Source of the DNA: Candidatus Bipolaricaulota bacterium
GTDB lineage: Bacteria; Bipolaricaulota; Bipolaricaulia; Bipolaricaulales; Bipolaricaulaceae
Direction: 5' to 3'
DNA: 11,616 bases
Assembly: GCA_021159405.1 (NCBI GenBank)
Contig: JAGGRX010000129.1
Location: 1 to 11,616, forward strand
The number at the start of each line of letters is the position of its first letter. The first letter of the stretch is position 1. The notes beneath the pieces are model-generated. The model was given only the letters and a program-made list of their open reading frames with translations. It made no database searches and was not told the DNA's origin. Position numbers and translations under genes: made by a program. Positions 1 through 6,806 of this stretch are shown piece by piece.

Positions 1-451
1 CCCCCAGGGTCTTCCCGTACACGTCCACCCCCATATGTGGGGGGATGAAGGTCCAGCCCGGGAACCCGTGGGCCCTGAGATCGCGATCTGCCTCAACGAT
101 CCTGCGGGCGGCCGCCATGAGGAGCGCCCAGGCAAGATCCGCCGTGGTCTCGGTGAGGATGTCGGGGGTATTGGTCACCGCCACCCCGCGGCGGGTAGCA
201 GCGGCCAGGTCCACGTTGTCCACCCCTACCCCCAGGTTGGCCACCACCTTGAGATGGGGCGCTGCGGAAAGTAGCTCCTCGTCCACCCGGTCTGAGAGAA
301 GACAGATCAAGGCATCCGCCTCACCGATTTGGCTCAGGATCTCGGCCCGGGGCAAGCGACCTCTTGCGGGAGCTTGTACCTCGTGGCCAGCTTCCCTGAG
401 CCGCGAAAGTGCCTCGGGGAACATCTCCGTTGTGACAAGCACCTTGGCCAT
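1..451 (-). CDS. D-2-hydroxyacid dehydrogenase (glyoxylate reductase-like), N-terminal part
   Basis: Partial gene: the first 150 codons are present and the rest lies beyond the window edge. The start is an ATG at 451-449, preceded at good spacing by the purine-rich stretch AAAGGGGGG. The N-terminus (MAKVLVTTEMFPEAL) and the conserved block ANLGVGVDNVDLAAATRRGV at about residues 71-90, followed by VTNTPDILTETTADLAWALL at about 92-111, are typical of the NAD(P)-dependent D-2-hydroxyacid dehydrogenase family. That family includes glyoxylate/hydroxypyruvate reductase and D-3-phosphoglycerate dehydrogenase. The window ends at the GKTLG that opens the Rossmann domain, so the GxGxxG motif and the catalytic Arg/Glu/His are not visible. 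The short, direct N-terminus favours a glyoxylate reductase (GyaR-like) over SerA, but substrate cannot be settled from this half. It is transcribed divergently from the TetR gene, which may regulate it. Confidence 0.85.
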   Translation of the reverse strand, partial: MAKVLVTTEMFPEALSRLREAGHEVQAPARGRLPRAEILSQIGEADALICLLSDRVDEELLSAAPHLKVVANLGVGVDNVDLAAATRRGVAVTNTPDILTETTADLAWALLMAAARRIVEADRDLRAHGFPGWTFIPPHMGVDVYGKTLG

Positions 452-564
452 TCCTAACCCCCCTTTCCATCCCCATCCTACCCGGCAGGGCCAAGTAGCG
501 AAAGCGTGAGGGAGAGCGTCCCCACCGCTTGTGTTAAGGGATTGATTCGTGTTAGGGTAAAGCC
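452..564. promoter_or_regulatory. Divergent intergenic region between dehydrogenase and TetR gene
   Basis: This 113-base spacer must carry promoters for both flanking genes. On the minus strand TAGGAT (480-475) is a plausible -10 for the dehydrogenase, but no good -35 lies upstream of it. On the plus strand TTGTGT (529-534), an 18-base spacer and TAGGGT (553-558) form a weak candidate promoter for the regulator. A direct repeat, GTGTTAAGGG at 531-540 and GTGTTAGGG at 549-557, overlaps these elements and could be a regulator binding site. Divergent TetR genes often repress both themselves and their neighbour, so this is the natural place for an operator. That function is inferred. Confidence 0.4.
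529..558 (+). promoter_or_regulatory. Candidate promoter of the TetR gene
   Basis: TTGTGT (529-534) and TAGGGT (553-558) are separated by 18 bases. The -10 keeps the key TA...T positions, and only TTG of the -35 matches consensus. The -10 ends 6 bases before the ATG at 565, so transcription would begin at or next to the start codon and give a leaderless or nearly leaderless mRNA. The AGGG inside the same element could instead be an SD for a transcript starting further upstream. Confidence 0.35.
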
Positions 565-1140
565 ATGGCGATGCGCAAAGGAAAGCCAAGCACGCGGGAC
601 AGGATCCTGGAGGCAGCGCTGCGCTTGTTCTCCTCTCGGGGGTATGAGCGCGTTTCGGTGACGGCCATCGCCCAAGAGGCCGGGGTGTCCCGGCCGTCCT
701 TTTACCGTTACTTCAGGAACAAGCGGGACGTGCTTTTGGCCCTGCTGCGGAACTGGCATGACCTCATGGAGTGGATCCGCAGGTCCGGGGAACCCGAGGG
801 GCGTTCGGCCTGGGAGCTTCTTGAGGCCGGGGGCCTGAGGGTGATCGACTCCCTCTTGGCTACGCCGGTGCTCCTCCGGGCGGAGCTGCTGTTCTTGCAT
901 CACGCTACCCACGATCCCGAGGCCAGGAAGGCCCTGGCCGCCACGTTCAAGGCCGCTCGGGCCGCCGCCAGGGACCTGGTGGAGCTGAGCCCTGATCCGG
1001 TGGATGCCGACACTTTGTCCGTGTTCGCCGTGGCGCTGCTCGAGGGCCTCCTCATCCAGCATGCGGTGGACCCGGAGGCGATCGACCCCGCGGCCCTGTG
1101 GCCCCGGCTCCTTCATCTATGCCAGGAGAAGCCAGCTTGA
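565..1140 (+). CDS. TetR/AcrR-family transcriptional regulator
   Basis: 191 residues, the usual length for TetR repressors. The N-terminal DNA-binding domain is clear. A first helix with RDRILEAALRLFSSRGYERV (about 11-30) is followed by the helix-turn-helix VTAIAQEAGVSRPSFYRYF (about 32-50) and the family's RNKRDVLLAL helix. The C-terminal all-helical ligand and dimer domain has no recognisable ligand signature, so the inducer is unknown. The ATG at 565 is chosen because it begins just ahead of the basic N-terminal arm. ATG 571 is an alternative two codons later. AGGG at 554-557 could act as a weak SD, but the same bases also look like part of a -10 element placed for leaderless transcription. 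The gene faces away from the dehydrogenase, which is a candidate target, and is followed 67 bases later by the THEP1-like NTPase. Confidence 0.9.
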   Translation: MAMRKGKPSTRDRILEAALRLFSSRGYERVSVTAIAQEAGVSRPSFYRYFRNKRDVLLALLRNWHDLMEWIRRSGEPEGRSAWELLEAGGLRVIDSLLATPVLLRAELLFLHHATHDPEARKALAATFKAARAAARDLVELSPDPVDADTLSVFAVALLEGLLIQHAVDPEAIDPAALWPRLLHLCQEKPA

Positions 1141-1207
1141 TCATCGATTTCTGACGGTTGCAAGGCCCTTGGGTTCTGGTTGGATAGAATCGGAGACGGA
1201 GGGGCGG
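1141..1207 (+). promoter_or_regulatory. tetR-THEP1 spacer with weak promoter-like elements
   Basis: A -10-like TAGAAT is at 1185-1190. The nearest plausible -35, TTGCAA at 1158-1163, is 21 bases away, which is too far for a good sigma70 promoter. The THEP1 gene may therefore rely partly on readthrough from tetR. An SD-like GGAGGGG lies at 1198-1204. No terminator hairpin with a T tract is visible after tetR. Confidence 0.2.
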
Positions 1208-1729
1208 ATGCGGATTGCAGTGACCGGTCAACCCGGGGTGGGGAAGACCACCCTGGTGGAGCGGGTGCTGGCCGCGGTGCCCCTAAAAGCCGGCGGCATG
1301 GTCACCAAGGAGATCAGGAAGGTGGGCCGCCGGGTGGGGTTCTCCGTGATCGATATCGGGAGCGGCCAGGAAGGGGTGCTCGCCCATATGCACCTTGCGC
1401 AAGGGCCGCGCCTGGGGCGCTACCGGGTGAACCTCAAGGACCTGGAGGAGATAGGGGCGGCGGCCATCGAGCGGGCGATTCAGGAGTGCCAGCTCGTGGT
1501 GGTGGACGAGGTGGGCCCCATGGAGCTCAAGTCCCCCCGGTTCATCGCGGCGGTGGAACGTGCTTTGAAAGAGGCAGCGAACCTATTGGTGACGGTGCAC
1601 CGGGCCTCAAACCACCACCTCGCCTACCGCATCCGCCACGAATGCGACCAGTTGATCCGTCTCACCAAGGGCAACCGCGATGAGAAAACACAGCAGGTGA
1701 TCGAGCTCCTTACCAGTCCTGGTAGATGA
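1208..1729 (+). CDS. THEP1-family nucleoside triphosphatase (P-loop NTPase)
   Basis: 173 residues, close to the usual 170-190 of the THEP1 family (nucleoside-triphosphatases first described in Aquifex, with a human homologue, NTPCR). A Walker A loop GQPGVGKTT is at residues 7-15. The family's GRYRVN block is at 70-75, and a Walker B with the characteristic DEVGPMELKS is at about 100-109. The family hydrolyses NTPs in the cytoplasm, but its physiological role is unknown. The start at ATG 1208 puts the P-loop at the usual distance from the N-terminus and follows GGAGGGGCGG (1198-1207). The frame is open further upstream into the TetR gene, but that extension is not family-like. It probably has its own promoter or is read through from tetR. 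Its stop lies 20 bases inside the end of the convergent hddA gene. Confidence 0.9.
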   Translation: MRIAVTGQPGVGKTTLVERVLAAVPLKAGGMVTKEIRKVGRRVGFSVIDIGSGQEGVLAHMHLAQGPRLGRYRVNLKDLEEIGAAAIERAIQECQLVVVDEVGPMELKSPRFIAAVERALKEAANLLVTVHRASNHHLAYRIRHECDQLIRLTKGNRDEKTQQVIELLTSPGR

Positions 1730-2687
1730 GCCGAGAGCCTTGTGGCTCATAGGCCACCTGGAGCTCCCGCAATCCCAACTTGGAAAGACTGGCCCGCACG
1801 TGCTGTTTTCGATCTTGAGGACAGAAGAGAAGGAGGAAACCGCCTCCCCCTGCCCCTAGGACCTTCCCTCCCAGGGCCCCGGCAGCGCGGGCTGCCTTGT
1901 ACCAGGCGTCGATCTCAGGGCGGGAGATCCCGGAGGCGAGCGTGCGCTTGAGCTGCCAGCCTTCGTGGAGAAGCAGGCCGAAGCCCTCAAGGTCACCCCG
2001 CCCAAGCGCCTCGCGGCCCGCCTCGGCGAGCTCAGAAAGCCGGACCAACACCTCCCGTTTCTCCTCAGACCGCCGGGCTTGCTCTGAGAGTATGCTCCCT
2101 GAACTCCTGCGCAGCCCGGTGTAGAAGATGAGTAAAGAGTCGAACAGCTCCTTCTTCACCTCCGGGGAGCAGATCACCGGTTCCACGAACACCGTGTCGT
2201 CGGGGTTGAACCGGATGAAGTTGAGGCCCCCATAGGCAGCCGCGTACTGATCCTGTTTTCCGATGGGATGGCCAAGCCGTTCGATCTCGATCTCGCAGGC
2301 CTCCCGGGCCAGCCTCTCTCGGGACACGAACTTGCCGGTATAGGCATACAGGGCATGGAGGAGCCCCACCGTGAGGGAGGAGGAGGAACCGAGCCCGGTC
2401 CCGGCCGGGACGTCGGCAATCGTCACCACCTCCACCCCCTTTTTGATCCCAACCAGCCTGAGGGCCTCGCGCACAAGCTCATGCTGAAGCTCATCTAGTG
2501 AGTCCACGATCTCGGTACGGGTGTAGGCCACCCGGAGCGTGTCATCAAAGCGGGGGTTCACCGCAACATACATGTACTTGTTGATGGTCGTGGAGAGCAC
2601 CGCCCCACCGGCCCGACGATAGTGGGCAGGAAGGTCAGTTCCTCCCCCCAAGAAACTGATGCGGAACGGGGTCTTGGAGATGATCAC
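1710..2687 (-). CDS. hddA: GHMP-family D-glycero-alpha-D-manno-heptose 7-phosphate kinase
   Basis: 325 residues, right for HddA-type GHMP kinases. Motif 1 PFRISFLGGGTDLP is at residues 7-20. The ATP-binding GHMP loop PAGTGLGSSSS is at 94-104, the family's GKQDQYAAAYGG block is at 143-154, and the C-terminal KVLGAGGGGFLL is at 275-286. The FRISFLGGGTD start and GKQDQYAA block are the hallmark of heptose and fucose kinases rather than galactokinase or mevalonate kinase. In the GDP-heptose route this enzyme phosphorylates C1 of D-glycero-D-manno-heptose 7-phosphate using ATP. The start is a GTG at 2687-2685 overlapping the TGA of the preceding nucleotidyltransferase (GTGA), so translation is probably coupled. 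It is the last gene of the large operon. Context with gmhB and the nucleotidyltransferase supports the heptose reading, though a fucose-1-phosphate-type kinase is a possible alternative. Confidence 0.85.
   Translation of the reverse strand: MIISKTPFRISFLGGGTDLPAHYRRAGGAVLSTTINKYMYVAVNPRFDDTLRVAYTRTEIVDSLDELQHELVREALRLVGIKKGVEVVTIADVPAGTGLGSSSSLTVGLLHALYAYTGKFVSRERLAREACEIEIERLGHPIGKQDQYAAAYGGLNFIRFNPDDTVFVEPVICSPEVKKELFDSLLIFYTGLRRSSGSILSEQARRSEEKREVLVRLSELAEAGREALGRGDLEGFGLLLHEGWQLKRTLASGISRPEIDAWYKAARAAGALGGKVLGAGGGGFLLLFCPQDRKQHVRASLSKLGLRELQVAYEPQGSRLIYQDW
1711..1750. other. Two short inverted repeats at the convergent gene ends
   Basis: TACCAGTCCTGGTA (1711-1724) is a near-perfect palindrome that can form a 5-bp stem with a 4-base loop. 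Immediately to its right, ATGAGCC (1726-1732) and GGCTCAT (1744-1750) form a perfect 7-bp stem around an 11-base loop. Both sit where the THEP1 gene and hddA end tail to tail. They could slow or end transcription in both directions or protect 3' ends. Neither is followed by a T tract, so a classical intrinsic terminator is not supported. Confidence 0.3.
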
Positions 2688-3385
2688 CCTTCCATCCTTT
2701 CTCGAAGAGTCGCCAAGCGCTCAGGGGTGCCGATGTCGGGAAGCGGGACCGGGGAGGGATATGCCCACAGCGTCTCCCCGGCGGACAGGGCCCGTGGAAA
2801 CAGGTCCCGCACGAAGTCCCACTTCACCCCCCGGGGCAGATAGCTCAAGATCCTAGGGGAGAGGAAGTACACGGCGGCGTTCCCCCACTTTCCGAACCGG
2901 AAGTCACCCGGGGCGGGGTGGAAGGCAACTACACGTCCTTCCTGGTCGACCTCCACGATGTCGCAATCCTGGGGTCGGTCCGTCTCCTGAACCACGATCA
3001 CCCCCAGGCCCCCGCGCTCCCGAAGGATCTTGGGCAGCTCCCTCAAGGGGAACTCATCCAGAAACACGTCCCCGTAGATCACGAAGAAGGGTTCCCGAAG
3101 GTGCCCCCGCATCCCGTCCAGGGCCCCGGCCGTGCCCAGGAGCTCATCCTCGAAAAAATAGGACACCGAAACGCCGAAGGCGCTCCCGTCCCCCAAGAAG
3201 TCAGTGAGCTTGTGTGGCAGGTGATGGAGGTTAATGAGCACTTCTGTCACCCCGCATGCGGAAAGCCTTTCCAGCGTCCAGGCGAGGAGGGGCTTTCCCC
3301 CTACCGGAATCAGGGGCTTGGGGACCTCGTCCGTAATGGGACGGAGCCGTTCCCCCACCCCGGCACACAGCACGACCGCCTTCAC
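2684..3385 (-). CDS. hddC: Sugar-1-phosphate nucleotidyltransferase, HddC-type
   Basis: 233 residues, typical of small single-domain nucleotidyltransferases such as HddC. The nucleotide-binding signature VVLCAGVGERLRPITDEVPK is at about residues 4-23 and continues into PLIPVGGKPLL, with Cys replacing the more usual Ala before AG. LGTAGAL (83-89), the metal-binding YGDVFLD (104-110) and DIGTPERL (217-224) are also present. In the GDP-heptose pathway the enzyme joins GTP and D-glycero-alpha-D-manno-heptose 1-phosphate. The GTG at 3385 is chosen as start because it overlaps the gmhB stop as GTGA and follows GGGAGGGAAG. The frame is open further upstream but lies inside gmhB. The neighbours (gmhB before, hddA after, each overlapping by 4 bases) give the heptose assignment. 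Sequence alone would also allow a mannose- or glucose-1-phosphate nucleotidyltransferase. Confidence 0.8.
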   Translation of the reverse strand: MKAVVLCAGVGERLRPITDEVPKPLIPVGGKPLLAWTLERLSACGVTEVLINLHHLPHKLTDFLGDGSAFGVSVSYFFEDELLGTAGALDGMRGHLREPFFVIYGDVFLDEFPLRELPKILRERGGLGVIVVQETDRPQDCDIVEVDQEGRVVAFHPAPGDFRFGKWGNAAVYFLSPRILSYLPRGVKWDFVRDLFPRALSAGETLWAYPSPVPLPDIGTPERLATLRERMEG

Positions 3386-3924
3386 CTTCCCTCCCTTTCC
3401 AGGATGAAATCCGCGGCGCAAGCGAGGTCAGGGAGCACCACGTCGGGGACTTCCTCCGAGCGGCCGTCCTCCCCCCCAAAGCCCGTCTTCACCAGGATGG
3501 CAAAGCACCCGGCCCGATGGGCCGCCTCCACGTCGGTGGTGGCGTCCCCCACCATGTAAGAGTGAGCGAGATCGATCGCAAGTTCCCGTGCCGCCTTAAG
3601 CAAGAGGCCGGGCGCCGGCTTGCGGCAGGGGCAGTTTTCCTCCGGGGCATGGGGACAATGGTAGATCGCGTCCAGGTCCGTCCCCAAGGCCTGAAGGCGC
3701 CTGCGTAGCTCCTGGTGCAAACTCTCAAGTTCCGCCTCCGTGAGGAGGCCCTTGGCCACCCCCGCCTGGTTTGTCACCACGACCGCCTTGAAGCCCGCTT
3801 TCCGGAGCTTCGCCACCGCCTCGGCCGCCCCGGGGAGGAGTTCCATGTCCTCGGCCCGGGTGAGATAGCCCTCAACTTGCCGGATCAGGACCCCGTCCCG
3901 ATCCAGGAACACGGCCCGGTTCAT
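3382..3924 (-). CDS. gmhB: D,D-heptose 1,7-bisphosphate 7-phosphatase (HAD, HisB-N/GmhB type)
   Basis: 180 residues, the usual GmhB length. HAD motif I is FLDRDG with nucleophile Asp8 and acid/base Asp10. Motif II is VVVTNQAG (48-55), Lys102 supplies motif III, and GDATTD (126-131) is motif IV. The zinc-binding Cys90-x-His92 and Cys98-x-Cys100 cluster (HCPH...CPCRKP) is the GmhB/HisB-N hallmark. The enzyme removes the C7 phosphate from D-glycero-D-manno-heptose 1,7-bisphosphate in the cytoplasm, feeding the nucleotidyltransferase encoded next. The start ATG at 3924 overlaps the leuS stop as ATGA, so it is likely coupled to leuS translation. A weak SD-like GGCGGG sits just before it. A histidinol-phosphate phosphatase role is possible for the family but unlikely with hddC and hddA downstream and no his genes nearby. 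Confidence 0.9.
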   Translation of the reverse strand: MNRAVFLDRDGVLIRQVEGYLTRAEDMELLPGAAEAVAKLRKAGFKAVVVTNQAGVAKGLLTEAELESLHQELRRRLQALGTDLDAIYHCPHAPEENCPCRKPAPGLLLKAARELAIDLAHSYMVGDATTDVEAAHRAGCFAILVKTGFGGEDGRSEEVPDVVLPDLACAADFILEREGR

Positions 3925-6806
3925 CCCGCCACTATGGACACGAGTTTCCCGGGGACGGCGATCACCCGGCGGACCTCCCTGCCCGAAAGACGTGCCTGGA
4001 CAACCTGAGCGGAGAGCACCGCTTCCTTAAGCCTTTGGGGGTCAAAGGCGACATCGCTTGCCAGCTTGAGCCTGGCCCGCACCTTGCCGTTTATCTGCAC
4101 TGGGATCTCCACCTCTCCGACCGCAAGGGCGGCCTTATCGTACTCGGGCCAGGGGGTCTCGAGCACTGACCTCCCTTCACCCAAGCGGGACCACAATTCT
4201 TCACATATAAACGGAGTGATGGGGGAGAGAAGCAGGATCAGGTTCCGGATGACTTCCCGCACCAGGCGCGCGTCGCCCGGCCCCTGCTCCAGGTAGTCCG
4301 ACAGGGCCCTGGTGAGCTCCATCAGGGCAGCGATGGCCGTGTTCATCCCCAGCCGCCCCTCGAACTCCTCGGTGACCTTCTTGATGGTGGCGTGGAGCTT
4401 GCGCCACAGCTCCTGGCCCGCCTTGTCCAAGGCGGCCGGGTCCACGGGCTCCTTTACGTCCCGGATGCGGGGGAGCTGGTCCACCACCAGTCCCCAGAGG
4501 CGCGTCAGGAACCGCCATGCTCCCCGCACCCCCTCCTCGGACCACTCGATGTCCCGCTCCGGCGGCCCCATGAACAGCGTGTACAGGCGCTCGGTGTCCG
4601 CCCCGTATTTTTCGATGAGCTCGTCGGGCGAGACCACGTTCTTCTTGGATTTGGACATGGCCAGGACCTGCACCTCAAGGGGCGCCCCGCAGTGGGGGCA
4701 GCGATTCCCCTCGGCCACCTCGCCCGGGGGGATCCAGTGATGGGTGGGGCACCAGTAGGCAGGATAGGTGATCATCCCCTGGGTGAACAGGCGCCGGAAA
4801 GGCTCGTCGAAGGAGATGTACCCCATGTCGTAGAGGGCCTTGGTGATGAACCGGGAGTAGAGGAGATGCAGGATGGCGTGCTCCACCCCGCCCACATACA
4901 GGTCCACCGGAAGCCACCGGTTGGCGAGCTCCGGGTCGAAGGGTCGGGTGTCATCCTTGGGGGAGATGTAGCGCAAGAAGTACCAGGACGAGTCGACGAA
5001 CGTGTCCATGGTGTCGGTGTCGCGCCGGGCCGGGCCGCCGCAGCGGGGACAGGTGGTCTCCACGAACTCCGGAATCTCCGCAAGGCCCTTCTTCCCGATG
5101 AACGGGACGTCGGGGAGCAGGACCGGGAGCTCCTCCTCGGGCACCGGCACCACCCCGCACCGCGGGCAGTGGATCATGGGGATGGGGGCGCCCCAATACC
5201 GCTGACGCGACACGAGCCAGTCCCGGAGCCGGTAGGTGACCGCATGCTTCCCGATTCCACGGGCCTCAAGCCACTCGATGGTACGCCGGATCGCCTCCTC
5301 GCCTCCCGTCCCGGTCAAGGGGCCGGAGTTGATCATCTCCCCATATTCGGCGTGGAAAAGGACGTCCCGGTAGAACTCCACCCCCCACAGCAGTTCGGCT
5401 ACGGTGCGCCGCTCCTGTACGCTGGGGTCAAGCCGTTTGCACTTCTTGAGGATGGCCCGCTCCTCCTCGATGGAGCCCACGTTCATTGCGCCATCTGCGA
5501 AGACGAACTGCCAGCCGGCCCCCACTACCTCGGTCCAAGCCCCGGGCTGAAGGTATTCCTGTACCAGGGCGACGTAGCGGGCCCGGTCGTCCTCGGCCAG
5601 GGTCACCTGCAGGGCCCCTTCTTTCTCCTCAAATTCGAACCCTTCCTCTTTCAAGGCCTCCCCTAGGCCCTCCCTGTAGGTGCCCCGCCTGAGGTGGCTC
5701 TTCGCTACACCGGAAGGTGGGGCGATCACCGGGATCACGGGGAGCCCGAACTTGAGGGCAAACTGGAAGTCCCGCTCGTCGTGGGCCGGGACGCCCATGA
5801 TGGCCCCGGTCCCATAGGTCATGAGCACGTAGTCCGAGATCCAGATCGGGATCTTGGCCCCGCTTGCGGGGTTGATCGCACAAGCTCCGATGAAGACGCC
5901 GGTCTTCTCCTTCTCGGTCGACAGGCGCTCCACCTCAGTCTGGCTGGCAGCGAACTTCCTGTACTCCTCCACCTCTTTCCGTCGGTCAGGGGCAGTGAGC
6001 TTCTCCACCAGCGGGTGCTCCGGGGCCAGTACCAGGAACGTGGCTCCCCACAGGGTATCGGGCCGGGTGGTAAATACCTCGATCGGATCCCCTTGCTCGG
6101 ATTTGAAGGTCACCTGAGCCCCCTCGGAGCGGCCGATCCAGTTCCGCTGCATCAGCTTCACCCGCTCTGGCCACTCCGTGAGCTTGTCAAGGTCGTCTAG
6201 CAGCCTTTGGGCGTAGGCGGTGATCTTGAAAAACCACTGGGTGAGCTTTTTTCGCTCCACCACGCTGCCGCAGCGCTCGCAGCGACCGGCCACCACCTGC
6301 TCGTTGGCAAGGACCGTGTCGCAGCCCGGGCACCAGTTCACGTCCGCCTCGGCCCGGTAAGCTAGGCCCCGCTCATAAAGCTTGAGGAAAAGCCATTGGG
6401 TCCATTTGTAGTAATCGGGCTCGCAGGTGGCGATCTCCCGGTCCCAGTCGTACTCAACGCCCCAAGCGCGAAACTGGCGCTTGAACTCCTCGATGTTGCG
6501 CCAGGTCCAGTCCCGGGGGTGGACGCCCTGCTCGATGGCCGCGTTCTCGGCCGGCAGGCCGAACGCGTCCCAGCCCATGGGGTTGAGGACGTTGTAGCCT
6601 CGCATGATGAGGAACCGAGTGATGGCATCCCCCAGGATGTAGTTGCGACCGTGACCAGCATGGAGCTTCCCCGAAGGGTAGGGGAACATGTTGAGGTAGT
6701 AGAATTTCCGCTTGGTGTCCTTTATGTTGGCTTTAAAAAAGCCCTTCTTGCGCCAAAAATCGCGCCATTTGTCCTCGATCGCCTTCGGGTTGTAGCCTTC
6801 CGTCAC
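3921..6806 (-). CDS. leuS: Leucyl-tRNA synthetase, bacterial type, with an extra internal segment
   Basis: 961 residues, about 80-100 longer than common bacterial LeuRS. It charges tRNA-Leu with leucine in the cytoplasm. The HIGH-type motif PYPSGKLHAGHGRNY covers about 43-56. A zinc site is Cys159/162/176/179. The CP1 editing domain shows TTRPDT (246-251, with the discriminating Thr251) and GTGAIMGVPAHDERD (332-346). RLRDWLVSRQRYWGAPIP follows at about 526-543. A second Cys set is at 547/550/586/589 and a third (Cys686, His689/690, Cys703/706) lies just before the second class I motif, which reads AMSKS (716-720) rather than KMSKS. The C-terminal anticodon and tRNA-binding domains look complete. 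The extra segment lies between editing and catalytic domains (about 366-484). The start GTG at 6806 overlaps the preceding stop as GTGA, with AAAGGGGGG upstream. The gene is embedded in the heptose/phosphomutase operon. Confidence 0.97.
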   Translation of the reverse strand: MTEGYNPKAIEDKWRDFWRKKGFFKANIKDTKRKFYYLNMFPYPSGKLHAGHGRNYILGDAITRFLIMRGYNVLNPMGWDAFGLPAENAAIEQGVHPRDWTWRNIEEFKRQFRAWGVEYDWDREIATCEPDYYKWTQWLFLKLYERGLAYRAEADVNWCPGCDTVLANEQVVAGRCERCGSVVERKKLTQWFFKITAYAQRLLDDLDKLTEWPERVKLMQRNWIGRSEGAQVTFKSEQGDPIEVFTTRPDTLWGATFLVLAPEHPLVEKLTAPDRRKEVEEYRKFAASQTEVERLSTEKEKTGVFIGACAINPASGAKIPIWISDYVLMTYGTGAIMGVPAHDERDFQFALKFGLPVIPVIAPPSGVAKSHLRRGTYREGLGEALKEEGFEFEEKEGALQVTLAEDDRARYVALVQEYLQPGAWTEVVGAGWQFVFADGAMNVGSIEEERAILKKCKRLDPSVQERRTVAELLWGVEFYRDVLFHAEYGEMINSGPLTGTGGEEAIRRTIEWLEARGIGKHAVTYRLRDWLVSRQRYWGAPIPMIHCPRCGVVPVPEEELPVLLPDVPFIGKKGLAEIPEFVETTCPRCGGPARRDTDTMDTFVDSSWYFLRYISPKDDTRPFDPELANRWLPVDLYVGGVEHAILHLLYSRFITKALYDMGYISFDEPFRRLFTQGMITYPAYWCPTHHWIPPGEVAEGNRCPHCGAPLEVQVLAMSKSKKNVVSPDELIEKYGADTERLYTLFMGPPERDIEWSEEGVRGAWRFLTRLWGLVVDQLPRIRDVKEPVDPAALDKAGQELWRKLHATIKKVTEEFEGRLGMNTAIAALMELTRALSDYLEQGPGDARLVREVIRNLILLLSPITPFICEELWSRLGEGRSVLETPWPEYDKAALAVGEVEIPVQINGKVRARLKLASDVAFDPQRLKEAVLSAQVVQARLSGREVRRVIAVPGKLVSIVAG

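Noticed and set aside
478..1116. A 212-codon open frame on the minus strand opposite the TetR gene
   Set aside because: It is low-complexity, Gly/Pro/Arg/His-rich translation with no motif. The plus-strand TetR helix-turn-helix is convincing.
1004..1207. N-terminal extension of the THEP1 gene to 1004
   Set aside because: The added residues are Arg/Ser/Pro-rich, overlap the TetR gene and precede a P-loop that normally begins within ten residues of the start. ATG 1208 with its SD explains the gene.
3386..3421. Upstream ATG (3421) as start of the nucleotidyltransferase
   Set aside because: It would add twelve non-family residues within gmhB. The GTG at 3385 has an SD and a 4-base overlap, and the family signature begins right after it.
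4392..5666. A 424-codon open frame on the plus strand opposite leuS
   Set aside because: The composition is typical of an antisense shadow, there is no SD or domain, and the opposite strand encodes unmistakable LeuRS motifs.
5355..5711. Frameshift or chimeric assembly inside leuS
   Set aside because: The frame runs unbroken through the extra segment, flanking LeuRS motifs are in the correct order, and codon use looks like that of the rest of the gene.
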